Part shown: piece after piece, positions 45,774 through 59,440 of the stretch
Position numbering within the stretch: the stretch's first letter is position 1
Layout of the letters: every line of letters begins with the position of its first letter
From: Baylisascaris procyonis
Taxonomy: Eukaryota > Nematoda > Chromadorea > Rhabditida > Ascarididae
DNA: 64,000 nucleotides
Reading direction: 5' to 3'
Assembly (NCBI GenBank): GCA_037389465.1
Contig: JAZARR010000188.1
Coordinates: 1,639,501-1,703,500 of the forward strand
Notes under the pieces: model-generated
Database searches by the model: none
What the model was told of the DNA's origin: nothing
The model's input: only the letters and a program-made list of their open reading frames with translations
Made by a program: the position numbers and the translations under genes

Positions 45774-48700
45774 CAGACATTTCAGCACAAATGGCCTTTG
45801 GAAGTGGTAACTGGATCCTTAGTGAAAAGGTGCCGAAAAAATAAGTAGAGGGACATATCAGGTTTTCCCCGCATCGAGAAGTAAAGAAACTAAGTGGTAG
45901 TAGCCCAAAGAATTGGGAAACATGTCCAGCGTAGAATGATTGTACAACCAATATGCGACCAACTATATAACGCCAATTTTTGATCAACATCTATTTCTGA
46001 ACTGTGCAATGGAGAAATTTTGATCGCAAACAATATGTTAGAGAAAATTATTTAAAGGGAGAGGAGGGAATATAAAAGGTTTCACTAGGAAAGCCCCATG
46101 ACGATGTAACATATACCTAAAATGTCGAAACGAAGAGTTTGCTTGAAAATTTGAAGAAAAAAAAAACATGTGGGAAACAGTGTATAATAATGTGACTATC
46201 AAAATACACTTTCCCGTTACTAAACGTAACTGTTCATTGCAGAGTAAAATTTTTTGACGAGTGATCATTCCGTAATATGCAAAAACCAACTCCTATGCCA
46301 AGTGGATGAGGAATATTTGCATATGGAATGAATTATAGTGCTGAAAATAAGAGATCAGATGATTAAATAATTTCACTTCCGGTCATTTTATTGTCAAGCG
46401 ATTTGTAAATGAATGCTGAAATTAGTCCCATGTTTTACCTAACTTGGTATACAAGTAACTAACTATTTGATGCCAAATAGCATCCAAGCAGTTCAATCTC
46501 GTCATCTCATTGCAACGCTAGTCAAATTTCTAATTTATTGGTCACTTCTTTGGCCACCTTTCTATGTTACATGTGTCAGCCAAATTCCCATATGCAAAAA
46601 TATACCTCAAGCCTTACCTGACTCTCTCGATTTTCATCTAGTACGCTCATTCATGCCCCAATGACTTTGGCATAATCGATTATACGTTTCCCTATGGAGT
46701 GAAAAAATAGCACTAACGATTCCTTCAGCTGGAATCCAAAAACTTCTCGTGCCAGAAACCCATATTTAATAAAATTCATGCGTTTTTAATCATTGTAAAC
46801 TGCGATGAATATTGTTTAATAAAAATATATCTGTGAAAGTTTGACTCTAGAGAACATTTCATCCTCAGTTGTAACATCTATGTCTACAATACTTTCGAAA
46901 TAATGAAGAGGAATTTAAAATGCGAATACGAAACAAAAAATATATGATGGATCCGATAACATGATAAAATAAATCCTTTAAAAGCAATAGAATTATATAT
47001 TGGACAGAAAACAATGAAATATACAAACATATCATTGAGCGTTATAATTAACAAGAAAACGAGCCGGGGCAAATGTGAATTTTGAATGAAAAAAAAAATT
47101 AATGAAAACGACTTGCGCGACTTTATTTCCAGCATAGAATCCATTAAACATGAAAAAAATAATAAATTGCAGTCCATTAGAAACGTAAAAAACGAAGTTA
47201 TTAAACGCACAAGCACGCGAGTATGAGTTCATGCAAGTGACGTATACGAAATATTTGATATTTGCGTCTCGGATATTATCTTGTTGTTATATCTTTAATG
47301 TTTGAAGGCACAATTCCCTACCTATTGTAATTCCCTCATTACTGTAATTTTGCCTGAGGTGCACATAATATAGTGAAAAGTCCTTCATCTCCAACAAAAT
47401 TCATTATCCCTAACAGATTGTTTTCTTCAAGCAAATATGTGTTTTAATGCTACAAAGTACGCCCTCAAGAATTTACGCACTATTTAGCTGTCTAACTGTG
47501 CCATTGCTACAGAGGTCATCCCGTGGTACTATTTTGCAAGGTTCTGCCGGTTCGTTCGACCAAACTAGAGAACCTGTACTTCTGCTTCCACCTCATATTT
47601 GTCGAGTCCTGACCTTATCGCCCGATCTTGTTGTCTGGTTGCTATTCAAACTAGTCACAATTTTTCTTATCTTATGAACATTTTCAAGTGAAGAATCGTA
47701 AAACATTCTCTATCAATTCAAAATCTAATCGTAAATTTCTCATAGTTCTGCAGACTGATTTCCAAACAATTTATAGAATATATAAAATATACTTTGGTTA
47801 CAACAGAAAAATCCAACACTAATGCTTTCGGATAATTGAAAATTGAACGTACTTTCGTCTACCAAATGAATTTTCTATTAAAAGTCATCTGTCATGAAAA
47901 TATTGCGAAATTTTCATCGATCATCATTGTCGCACTGCATAAATGTTCATTCTAATAACAACAGCAAATGAATGGAGAACTACGGATACTTATGGGAAAA
48001 TGCTGAAAATGGGAAAAGCAATATTGAGGTTGTATCTAAATGAGATATTTGCGGATCTGTAGCAGAATGCCGCGTGAGGATATTATAAAACTAAAAAAAA
48101 AATGAGATAGAGGTTTATTTTTGAAGTGAAAAGTGGAGAGAAATTTGAAATAGAAAATGCATGATGAGTTACTTAATTTAGCACTTTGTTTAAGATAAAA
48201 AGACTGCGTCATGTATTCTAATAAATGAATTAAACAGTAAGATAAAAATAATTAAAATATTAGCCAAATAATAGATCATTTCGAACAGTTGCAAATGCGT
48301 TTGACCAACCTTTAAAACAATAAAGAACACATCAAATAGCTAGCTGTAAACGAAATAAAACAATTCAAAAGAGTATCTCATCTGAGCTAAACTCGATAAA
48401 ATGAAAGCAATTTAAGCAAGTCGGAGCAGCATGATTTTTCTGGATGTGCAGCCACAAACAATAACACCTCTAGATTTAAGTAATAATAAACGGCTGGAAA
48501 TTCTCCGAAACAAGTGAACAGCTGGTGAACTTTCGAAAGTCCACTTTACAACACATATTTTCACACAGAGGTCTATTTCAACCACATATTTTTCACTAAA
48601 CGCCTTCAGCTATGTGTCGCACTGATCACTCCATCCTGTTTTTTTTTTTTTTTGACTTTCATTTTGAAGATCGAATGAAAATATTAGAAGTACATCAGAA

Positions 48701-50502
48701 TTTGAATATTACGCCGAAATTCTCTGATTAGAATGTTTCTTAGAGTCCTATAGCTGAATTCATTATTGCTTACTACTAGTATAGTTAGCCATTGCTACTA
48801 AAATATTCAGTAATTGTAGTAAAGATGAACGAATTTATTGAACTACTCTTGAAGGAGATCGCTGGTGTATCGCTTAGACTAAAAATAAGCTATGTTTATG
48901 CTGTCATCCCTTGTATACATCCTTCAGAGTTCATATTGCTTCATAATCGATTTTTTTGAAATATTTTTTTCCGTGGAAATCCTCATTATAAACCTACGGA
49001 GATGCTCTCCAATCATTGGTTTTTTGCTGTTCACAGTTATCCAACATTCTCGGGATGAGAGTATCTCATAGGTGAAACATCTATCGACAGTGTATCAAAC
49101 TAGAATAAGTCGATATTGATGCAAATAACATCCTGCAATTCTCTAACATCCCAGGCTATTGAACATTTTAGCTGCAACAAAACGGCACAAATCTATTAGC
49201 ACTTCTATCCCTTATAATCCTTCAGATTGTTGCCTTCGTGGGTAAATTCGCAAAATTTACCCACGAAGCCAAAAATGTTCGCATAATTTCTATAAAACAC
49301 GTCGTCTATTAATTCATCACAAGTTGAAATGATATGATAAAAAAATAAAACATGCAAACATTGCACAAAGGATTTATGCATTTCATAGTTATATTTTCAT
49401 TTTCATTCATCTATTCAAATCAAATAAAACTATATTCTTTTCTCTGCAAAAAGAAGATGCGAACACATTGAAGTCAACATTCGGATGGATTACGAATGTT
49501 GCCCAAAGCGAACGATGAATCGAAATATTTGAATATCGCAGTAATATAAACCTAATAGGCGTTGAGCATAATGACCCACCGCTTAGATTAAAGAATTGGA
49601 ATGGGGAAAGAAATAGCGCCAATATGAAAGGAACGTAAAGGAAAAGAAGATAAATGAAGAGATTAGTGGTATTGGCATAAGTCGACTCATTTTTGCAATT
49701 TTTTAATCCACTACCTCTTCTGAATTCAATACCCGATCATGTTTGATTGTTGGGATGGCTAGTTGTATTTTCCATCCGCCGACTGGTCCATCTCGTCGAT
49801 TATAGATGGTGAATGGTGGAGAATTTTGATATTTGGCTTCCCGCCCTCAAAGTTACTTTTTAGTCTTTTCTGAGCGTTTGCTTGGTTGTAGAAAGGAAAA
49901 AGCATTAAGTATGCTGACTTTATTCAACATGTGCTTTTGATATGAGACCGTGAATTGTCAATGCAATTTTGAGAAGAAAATTATTCTATGTCTAAAGAAA
50001 ACTCAGCGGTGAAAAACCTATAACAGGTCGTTCAAGTCGTACAAGTCGAGTTTTACAGATTGTGAAGCATAGAGGACAGATGCTTAACAATATCGAATAA
50101 AATTAAATTATATTCAAATGGTCCTGTGGATCTCATACTGTGGACTAAGCACGCTCTTACTCTTTAATATTTCTTGGCGCAATGAAGCTTAATATAGAAT
50201 TTTAGTACAATTTCTAAAGCTTCATAAGAGCTCAAAGCATTGTGGTACTTCATTGACGTTTATTTGTGCAAATCGTGCAATAAAAGGCCGTTAAAGGTTG
50301 TGATTAATGCTAAAATGAGCCCTCATTAAATGAAATCTTCCAATAAAATAGCCTTTCAAAATCCATAGGGATCGTGCAAAAAATGACGATTGCTCAAAAT
50401 GCGGGTTGATGAGAATGCGAATCACCAAGACTGCATCTCTTTGAAATCACCGCATCTAATCTTATACGTAAAGAATTTAGTGGCGAAGATTGTATCGTAG
50501 AG
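45774..50502. other. Stretch without a recognised gene
   Basis: AT-rich DNA with no exon chain seen on either strand. Open frames near 45.6-46.3 kb (minus) and 46.9-47.2 kb (minus) are AT-driven or unsupported. Confidence 0.45.
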
Positions 50503-50829
50503 ATGAATGTTCAGCAAGAGAATACAATACAAACTCACCTATTCATGAAGTTTGTAGATATCCGAAGTTCCAACCCTATTAGCATAGGTTTCGTTGCGGG
50601 ATTCCGTGCTGAAATCTGGATCACAAAACTAGACATAGACAAATTGCATCGATTAAAATATCAGGAAGAGCATCACTGCGAATTGCTTCACACTGACATC
50701 ACTGCCGCTAAAAGTGTCTATCTAATTTTCGCTTACCGAAGACCCGGCACTTGTATATCCGATTCTGAGGAATTTGTCGCTGCGATTTCTGAGTTCTGCA
50801 CGGTGGACGATGCAAGTGTAGTCGTCTAG
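50503..50829 (+). mobile_element. Degenerate non-LTR retrotransposon endonuclease fragment
   Basis: A 108-codon frame ends in TAG. Its second half reads HHCELLHTDI, then SVYLIFAYRRPGTCISDSEEF and DDASVVV. This order matches the apurinic-type endonuclease domain of CR1/RTE-like LINEs: E-L-L strand, YRPP loop, then the hydrophobic strand before GDFN. The GDFN motif is absent and a stop follows directly; other frames remain partly open downstream, so it is a frame-broken fossil. No reverse transcriptase part was seen. Confidence 0.5.
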
Positions 50830-53800
50830 AAAGCGGCTATATTTCATCGATGCCGAATAAGCCTTCAAGGTGTTGTTTCACCTGTGTTGCTAAGTTCATC
50901 CCTATTGCTTGAGGCCTTCGTTTCCCGACTGCAAAAATTTAAGAGAATCTCTATTGCCAGTCACGTTCAAGGGTTTAATTGACAACGTTTTTGTGGTAGG
51001 GAACTTTTAGAGGAACAATCATGTAAGTATCCATTTTGTAGTTGTAATTTTTTCCTTCCAACTAATAGAGTCATTGTGATAACCTTAATAAGTACCCTGC
51101 AAAGTCATTCTGTATCAAAGGAATATAATCAGCCTATTTCTAAGCTTTATCCGTAGTGTTATTTCGATGTGTATACCAAAGAATATGCCCATTCAGGTTG
51201 GACGATTCCTACCATAATTTCATCATTTGAGTGCAAATAAAAAATTTTTTCCTTGTAGCTTAACTGGTGTCACGCAAATGAACTATCCGTATTTAATCAA
51301 TGTTCTTAGCATTATTGAATTCACTGCATAAGATTTCTTAGAAACGTTGAGAGACTTTTGTTGTGGGGCAAAAACACTTATGCGCACTAAAAAAAAAAAA
51401 TAATCGCAATGACTTCCTGGTTACAAATAACCAGTTAAAGTGCACCATGCATGTGTATTAATTACTTCTGAAATATTTTCATGATATGCGATGAAGTGTT
51501 GGAGTGTTTTTATGTTTGGGTTTTCTGATGATATCAGTGCTAGATCAATTCTCAAGGCTATTCATCAATTCAACAATTAAATTTTGCTCACGCCAGTCGC
51601 TTTTTTTTTTTTGCAAAAGCAGTCCCATTTGCATTTGATACTATTTTCCTAGGTTCTCTATTTTTTCATATTGAGAGGCAAAGAACTTCCATCTTCTACA
51701 GAAGGACCCTAATGTATTTGCCAACTGGACGAATTTATTGCATTTAAATGGTTCCCCTGAAAAATGTCACGTGGTTCTTCTCGAGTCCGTATGAATGATG
51801 TTTTCTCAGACTCTGAGATGAGATTTCTTCTGCTTTCTTCTGCTACAGACGGTTTTCTGAACTTCACTGAAGGTTGCAATGTTTCAGTATTGCTGAAAGG
51901 AGGCGGAAAATAGCAACCTTTGCAGCACATATTTATCGAGCATTATGAAATGCATGTCCACTTATTTTGGGATATTCTACCATCTTATGATCTCCTCTAT
52001 TTGATAGCCAAAAAAGTCTCCGAGTTATTGCTTTTTGCGGTTAAATGATTTCATTACATTAAAAATTTTCAGCACGAAATTATCTCTTCCGGCATTTCGA
52101 ACACCTTGTCGCTCTCCTTAGTGGTATATGGGCATCAGTTTCAGTTTGCCAAGTAAGGTTACAGCACAAAAACAATATTCTAAACAATTTCCACTCTTAC
52201 GTTCCAGTAAACGAGAACGCGCTTTCAGCCATTATCCATGATCTACACATTCCTACGGCTTTTAAAATATCGCTTGGTCATTTCGATATTCCCGCAACCA
52301 TTGCTATTACATCATATTGGATATTTGTTCGCCCAAATTGTTCCTTTTTAGACGTTTTGATCTCGCCCATTTTTCTTGTACAAATTTTTTGTGTATTGTC
52401 ATATTTCATGACGTTGAAATAAAATTGAAACAACTGAAATTAATTCTGATAATTTCGCCTTCTCTTTGTACTCCTTTATGAGAGTTAGAAAATTTTTTTA
52501 CTTGAACTTTTGTATGCTCCGACTTCCTTAAAAATTGTTCTTTGTTTTGATCTTTTTTGATCATTTGACAAACGCTTCTATTGTCAATGAATGAACTAGT
52601 TTAACCCAAAATCAAATGGGAAAAATCTGCAGCCTTTTGTATAGAAAAGATATATTCATACAAAGCTGTGTTGTGTGTAAGTCGGCCTATGTATTTACCT
52701 ACCTGTTTGCCTGCCAGTCTACCTGGCTGGCAGAATGACTGTCTATCTGCCAACTAGCCTGATTGTTTGTCTGCTCGTCTATTTGTCTGCGTGTCCTTGC
52801 CCTTATTTTGCGTCAAATTTATCCTGGGAAACATGAAAGCTAGCTAGCATTATCATATCTTATTGCTAGAGTTTGCATTAAATGATGACCTCAATTGTAA
52901 TTTTTGAGTTGATTCAAGATTTCGAAAGAGTTGACGACAACAAAATGAGCTCAAAAAAAATTTGCAATCATTTTTTGATCTGACGAAATTTCATTTTGTT
53001 TCGAAACTTTTAAAGCTTAAAGGAAATTTGCATATCGAATTCAAAATTTTTTTTTAAGAAAAGAAATCTGCAAAAGTAATCGGCTCATTTCAACGATCAA
53101 TGTGGAGTTATCGCTAAAATTTTATTATTTGTTGCGAATTCGTCAAGTTGTTTGATCGTACAAGTGGAACAGCGATATGGCGCTTCGTAGTCCCTTCTCT
53201 AGTAGTCTTCTTCATTTCATTCAATTTCAACCCTTTCCAAGTGCACGATAGGGTGCGATTCTATGTGTACACCATTTATCATGTATGTACTCAACTATTT
53301 TCTTACGTTTAAATGTTTTCGCCAGAAAGAAATATACACTCTAGATAGCGCGTCATCTGCACTAGGAAGCAATTGTTTAAATGCTTTCTTTAGATAAAAT
53401 AGATGCACTATGAAGCATGCACGTTATTGACAGCTAATGCTGACAGCTGATTGTTAAATATTCTTTGAAAACTTCAAAGATTTTTGTGCTTTATGAGTAT
53501 TCAGATTTATAAATTTCTTCTCCAAATATGAGCTTTTACTGTTTGTCTAAACATTCATATTTTCGATGAGAGCGTCGTCTCTAAATTTACAACACGTTAT
53601 ATTTTTGGCGAAAATGTTTAAGGATAGTTTATTGCAGCTTATTGAGTGAGTGATGTTTTACCTATTTACCTGTTCGTTGTTATGATTGATGGAAATTTTC
53701 CTGAGAAAAACTTTTTTCGCGCTATGAGTTTATTTTTCTTTTTTTTATTTTTTGAAACTCGATGAAAAGATTTGAAATGTGAGAGAATGACAAAGTTGCG

Positions 53801-54756
53801 ACTTCATCAGCATCCGGAAAATTTTTTTTGTCCGGAAAAAAATTTTCAATGACCTCTCCCCTACTTCTCCTCTTTTCCTTTCCACTAGCTCCTACTCGTC
53901 AGCCTGAAAAAGGTGATAGAAGCAGAACAATGGAAGCCTAGAGTAGTTATTAGTATGAAATAGACGGAAAAGTGGCAGAAGACTTAAATCGGCCTAGATT
54001 TCAGGATGCAATAGATTTTCAACGATAGTTCACTTAGTATGAAAGTGTTGAAGCACTTACCGAAAAAATAAAATATGTTTAATATAGTTGAGAAACTTTC
54101 AAAAATGGAGGCGAAAACCTTTACCAAATAGTCGCGCAGAACTTTCATAAATTGACTGCCTGCATGTAAGAAGATCATAAAACTGTCTGCACATATATAG
54201 GGCCACGATTATTTATTTTGTTATATTTATATTCAGTCACTGAAAAAATCAGATTTCCTATATGAAGGGAAATCCCGCAGACCTTAACTTGTATTTGATC
54301 ATCATTGATAGAGATGACATTTTTGTTTAAGTTATTCATGCAGATTTGAATTAGAGAGTAGAAGAGAAACCATGATACGCTTATTTGAGAGAATTGAAGT
54401 TATACTGAAGTCTGCACTAAATAATAAACGCTATCTAGGAGTTTATGACTATTTCGCTATCGCTAGTGCTGAAATAGGGTGTGGCGTCTAGTCTACTTTT
54501 TAATTTAGTATCTATATGCGTGCATAATAATTAATTGAGTCATGTGATTTTAATAGTCTTGACAACGTTTCAAACGAGGAAGTGCTCGTTCATCTTGTAA
54601 ACGAAAATATTTCTTCATCAAAAAATAAGAAAGTAAATTTCATTGCCTCCACTTCATTATATGTGAATGTGAAAATTTTTGGCAACGTTTCAAATTTAGG
54701 AGTATTGATTGATACTGTGAAAGAAAGTAATTCCTAACATATCGCTTAAGAAACTT
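50830..54756. other. Stretch without a recognised gene
   Basis: The first few hundred bases may be the decayed continuation of the LINE fragment. Around 52680-52800 lies a degenerate array of CTGC/TGTC tetranucleotides. Nothing else was identified. Confidence 0.45.
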
Positions 54757-55350
54757 TCATAAGCACAAGTTTATTATAATGTAATCATTAGTTCTTGCAA
54801 ATCTTGTTGTAACTTCAAAAATAGAGTTTCTTTCGGGGGTCATTGCCACATAGCAGAGCGTATCTATGTGTTTCGAGTTTAGAAGCTCTAGAAAGAAGAG
54901 GTCTTTGAGCAGCACTAAAAATGGCAATTTGCGAAGTAGATAGGGAAATGGCGATTCGTCTATTTTAGAGCAAGGATTGAAAATGGTTTTCAATACCCAC
55001 AATGAGTATTTTATTCGGGCTGACGTTGTTGCTAGTAAGTTTAAGTGCATCCCGATAAACGAGCCAAAGATAGCATCCTTGATACGTAATATTCAGCTGT
55101 ATAAAACTTCGTACGGCATGAAAATCAAATATCCACATATTCCACGTAAGAGAATGGAGCATCAATTTCCAACAGTTTCTATTTGCTTGAAAATTTCACT
55201 CACTAAGAAGTTCGAAGAGTGCAGAGGTATGCCACTGAATCGGCCCATTAAATTGGAGGCTGGGATGCCCTTTTTTGATGGGCCGATATGGCGTCGACGA
55301 TTGAAGATATTAGGGTCACTCAACGTAATGCCACGTTGAGAATTCATCAT
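54757..55350 (-). pseudogene. Decayed open region of unknown origin
   Basis: One minus-strand frame runs for nearly 200 codons with only two internal stops, reading for example HIGPSKKGIPASNLMGRFSG and, later, DAIFGSFIGMHLNLL and MTPERNSIFEVTTRF. The plus strand is also open for 120 codons over the same DNA. This looks like old coding or transposon sequence, but I recognise no family on either strand. Confidence 0.3.
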
Positions 55351-57085
55351 AGTGATATGATGTGATCGAAGAGCGTTAACATAGAATCTATTGAAAACAA
55401 GTGCCTATTGTCCACTCAAACGAATGCCCACTGTCCACTCGTTCTTTTGCGCTCTTTTTTTTTTGTTCGCATTAATCGTTCTCTTCACTTTTCGGTCAAT
55501 TTATTCGTGTAGTGTACATGGACATCAATTTTCGGTTGTAATTTCGGAGAATGAAAAGAAACCGTTGCGAAGAATTTTTTTTCATCCTCTCATTATTCAA
55601 TATTTCAACATATTCCCTTATGTTCGCAACAATTGCAAGATGAATGTTCCGTTGTTTTAAAATATCTATTAATGGCATATGGACGCATTACCTCACTTTC
55701 TTCCTCCATCTCCTCTCCCCCTTCACCTGGACATCAATATTTATTGATGGGAAAGTAGTGAGAAATTTTCGATTTTTTAATGAGTAAATAATAAACGGAC
55801 GATGCATATACATTAAAAAGAATTGGAAATTTCAATGTTTTTAAAAAGCATTCAATTGGAAATGTGACATTTGAATATGCAAAAATCAATCTCCGCACTT
55901 CATCAAATCGTGAAATAAATTTTTTGTCTATAAATGATGGGCCATAAATAGTTGTAAGTGTTATGTGCTATGGAGTGCTAAAGACTTGTGCTGAAAAAAA
56001 AAAAAAATTAAGCTTCGAATTTTTCAGAAAATTTTTTTGTAGTAGATGGGAGGATAAGAGGGTGGAAGGAGAGTATGCTCACGATCGCTTCGGTATGAGG
56101 AAGTTGATGCATTGATCCATCTACATTATTCTCGTTTCGGTTCACAATCACTATGAGTAATAAAAAAAAAAAAAAATTCTCTTCGAACACTATTTGATAT
56201 TATCTAATGCTCTTTTATTATGAATTATTGGTGGTTAATTAGGATGCTATACAATTTTTTCCATCTATATCCGCAGCCGGTTGCATTTTATTCACCATCA
56301 ATTTTCTTTTTTTCAGGGAGAAGAAAAAAAAATCTATTTCCATTGAATTGACAAGGAAATTACGGAAAATGGGAATTTTTTTGATTGGGGAACATAGCAA
56401 GAGTCATTGCAATGATGAACCTTACTCAGTGGAGTTCCATTATAGGTCCCACTCTACCTTACTTTTATTTTATATAGGCAAAAAATACTGTTTGTTTATT
56501 TATTTTCTTATTTTCACTGCGATAAATACATCTATTTTATAGTTCTTTTATGGAAAATGATTTTTTTTTTCTGCAATTTTGCACATTTTTAATCAACATT
56601 TACTTTCTATAAAGTTCTAAATATTTGTCAATAGTCAATAAAAATACTTAAAAGTAAGCGAGTATTCTCTTCGTTTCTATTTTATTATTAATAAAGATGT
56701 GAATTTAATTTCAGGTAATTTTTGATTTTTATTAAAATCTAAAAGGAATCTTTTTTTGAAAAATTTGACATTTTATTTTGAATTTCTGTTGAAAAAATTA
56801 GGAAACTCTCTAATGAATTTGACGCTTTTAAATTTCGTAAACTCTTTTTGCTTTGCCTAACGACTTTTTTTTTTGTAAACACAACGCCAAAATGGCCAAA
56901 TAAAGATGGTAAACAAAGAGACAAAAATGGAACTAAAATTCGAAGCAAACAAAGAATGCAACAATTCGATGGAAGTGCATTAACGAGACATAAAAAGAAA
57001 TATCTCTATCTCGTTCAACTCGTATACAATTGATTTACGCTTGAAAACCACCAATACTCTACTCGAAGTTTTTTTATTTTTTATT

Positions 57086-57108
57086 TGTGTGTGTGTGTGC
57101 GCGCGCGC
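57086..57108. repeat. Alternating (TG)n(CG)n tract
   Basis: About 23 bases of strict purine-pyrimidine alternation, GT repeats passing into GC repeats. This composition favours left-handed DNA. Confidence 0.85.
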
Positions 57109-57203
57109 AATCATAAAAGGAGATTCCGTTGAATTTCGACATTCGTCAAAATTTAAACGATGCGAGCTGGATGACCGCCGCATTTTAGTCTATTCCTATT
57201 TTT

Positions 57204-57274
57204 TTGACCAGTGACCATTTGACCAGTGACCATTTGACCAGTGACCATTTGACCAGTAACTATTTGACCAGTAA
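57204..57274. repeat. 15-bp tandem repeat, about five copies
   Basis: The unit is TTTGACCAGTGACCA; the last copies vary to CAGTAAC. A related word, GACCAGTGACCAGTAAC, stands alone near 6609. Confidence 0.9.
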
Positions 57275-58466
57275 ATTTTATTTAGAAGAAGGCTTAGCTA
57301 TGTAATATAATTCACTAGTATAATTTCAGATTCTCTTCGATCTACTGAATGAATCAATAGGCGGATAGAAAATGGGGCAATCGTAACTATCATGTTTTAT
57401 AGGGCATATGCCATTCTCATTGCCGCAGTATGTCTTTGTTCTTCATGATCCTCTAATTGAGTGATTTGTGATTTTTTGATTTAACATAATTCTTTTGTGA
57501 TTTTACTTCTCTTTAATATTTCAAGAAAACGTGAAATCATCGAATTTAATCGTTAAACTTTTATGGTTAAAAAAATTATTTAATGCAAAAAAAACGCATA
57601 AAATTTTCTCAAATTGGGCGAATCGTATAATTTATATATCGTAAAATATCGTTCACATCGACTCGTTGACGAAGAATTGCGATACTACTTGAGAAAATTC
57701 TACTCTGTAATAAAATGTATGCGATTATTCTTATCGATTGATATCTATCACTTTGCGGTGTCATAAAAGTTTGTTGCTTTCTAAGCAAATAGTGAAAACA
57801 ATACGATGCTACGCTTATTTTTGTGTTTATATCACATCGCTATGGACATAAGCGCCAAAGTAAATGTTAGGTCGCAGAATAGGAATGTGGAAATGCCTAA
57901 TGTAGGGAGGGTCGATTCGGTTAAGTTTAGGTTACTCGGAGAGGAGAACTGCCTAGAGAAGGCGGGCGAGGAGGAGGGAGGGAGTGAGGTCGACGGAGAA
58001 GAAACTAGAATAATATATACTAAACTGGGTAAATGGATAATAGTAATTTATTGAGTGAAACTTTACTGCTTATTGTCTGGTTATAACACCTGCAGCTAAA
58101 TTATATTAGCTTTGATGTTTATGGGCGAAATATTTTTGAATATTAATGAAATAGGAATTTTTATATGCTTTTGCAAATTCGAAACTTATAGAGTGCGTTA
58201 TGTCGGCGTCCTTTTCGGATTTCAGCTTGATAACCACTAAGGCCTCATATATTAGAAAATCATTTGTTCTACTTATCAAGAAAGTAGTTAGCGTCACTCA
58301 ACACTGCCTAAAATTTGTCAAAAAATTGGATTTTCCAAAGAGTGAACTTCTTTTTTCAACCATCTTGAATTTCATTTAACTTCTCTCATGGGCAAAAACA
58401 GATGTTTATTTTGGGAAGGATTCCATAAACTATCTCAATTGTGAAAAATGTGAGTACCTTATTGTA

Positions 58467-58553
58467 CATATTTCATCAGTTGTCGGCAATTCATAAAACA
58501 GGTTGGTCAGGCGAGCGGAAATACAAAAGTGCATTTCACGCCTATTCCTCTCG
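58467..58553 (+). pseudogene. Partial diverged copy of the TGWSG exon
   Basis: It aligns without gaps over 24 codons to the exon at 40063-40236: F-x-x-L-x-x-I-x-x-TGWSG-x-R in both, with GGTTGGTCAGGC identical. The copy is on the opposite strand. Downstream the likeness fades near CTCTCGC. No donor or further homologous exon is seen here, so it is more likely a relic or a shared repeat than a second gene. Confidence 0.4.
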
Positions 58554-58639
58554 CATGCTGCTCTATTTGTTTTTTTTATCTCCACCTGTTGTGCAGAATA
58601 AAACATTTTATGCTTTCAAAATTCCTTTCCTATTAACTG

Positions 58640-58641
<2 letters not shown>

Positions 58642-58711
<70 letters not shown>
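58642..58711. repeat. (AT)n microsatellite
   Basis: About 70 bases of AT dinucleotides, 90 bases after the diverged exon copy. Confidence 0.95.
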
Positions 58712-58713
<2 letters not shown>

Positions 58714-59340
58714 GAGTTCTCGACATTTTAAACTTATAAAGTGCTGAGATTTCATTGCTCAACTTTTGCCACTGTTTCCCCGTACCACTCCCCTTCCCCC
58801 CTTTCCATACTTTCCCACTCAATTCGGAGTCATACTGCTGAGCTTGAAATAGTATTGCTAGCTAGCTTAATTGCTGTAGTCGTGTTGCAATAAGGATAAG
58901 AATAGAAAAATAATGCTCTTAAAGAATTTCAAGTCTTTGAGCCTAATATCTATTGATATAATTCATTCAAGGAGAGCGATGTCTGTACTAAATCATGATG
59001 AGAGAGAGTCGTAAAAAGTCAATGATGAGAAAGGGATGGATCGGCGATGAACGAGTGAAACATGACAATTTGGAAAAATTTTATAAATTTCAAACATCTG
59101 AGATATCCGCGAGTTTCAGTTTTTACACTCTCTTATTTTTTCTTACATAAAGATAAACATAATACAGCTCCTCTTCTAATACGCCCATCAAAATATCTTG
59201 AAATTTTTCAAGTGTTCTTTAAAACCTGTATTGCCGATTTGTTTATAACGTTTTTTTCTTTCTTTTCTGTGCTCATGGAAAAACGTTTCACTCAAAATCA
59301 AATGAAAACGTTTTTAATAGTCGTTACATTCATGCCTCTG

Positions 59341-59440
59341 CATAGGCGTGTGTGTGTGTGAATTTGTTCGTGTCCGTTTATCCTAGACAGACTTATCTGT
59401 CTGTCTGTTTGTCTGTTTGTCTCTCCAGCGTCTGTCTGAG
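59341..59440. repeat. GT run and TCTG/TTTG tetranucleotide array
   Basis: A GTGTGTGTGTG run, then CTGTCTGTCTGTTTGTCTG. It resembles degenerate arrays near 31.6, 40.6 and 52.7 kb. Confidence 0.8.

Noticed and set aside
45592..45990. Minus-strand 132-codon frame
   Set aside because: It overlaps a G-run tract, has no domain, and two other frames in the same DNA look equally protein-like.
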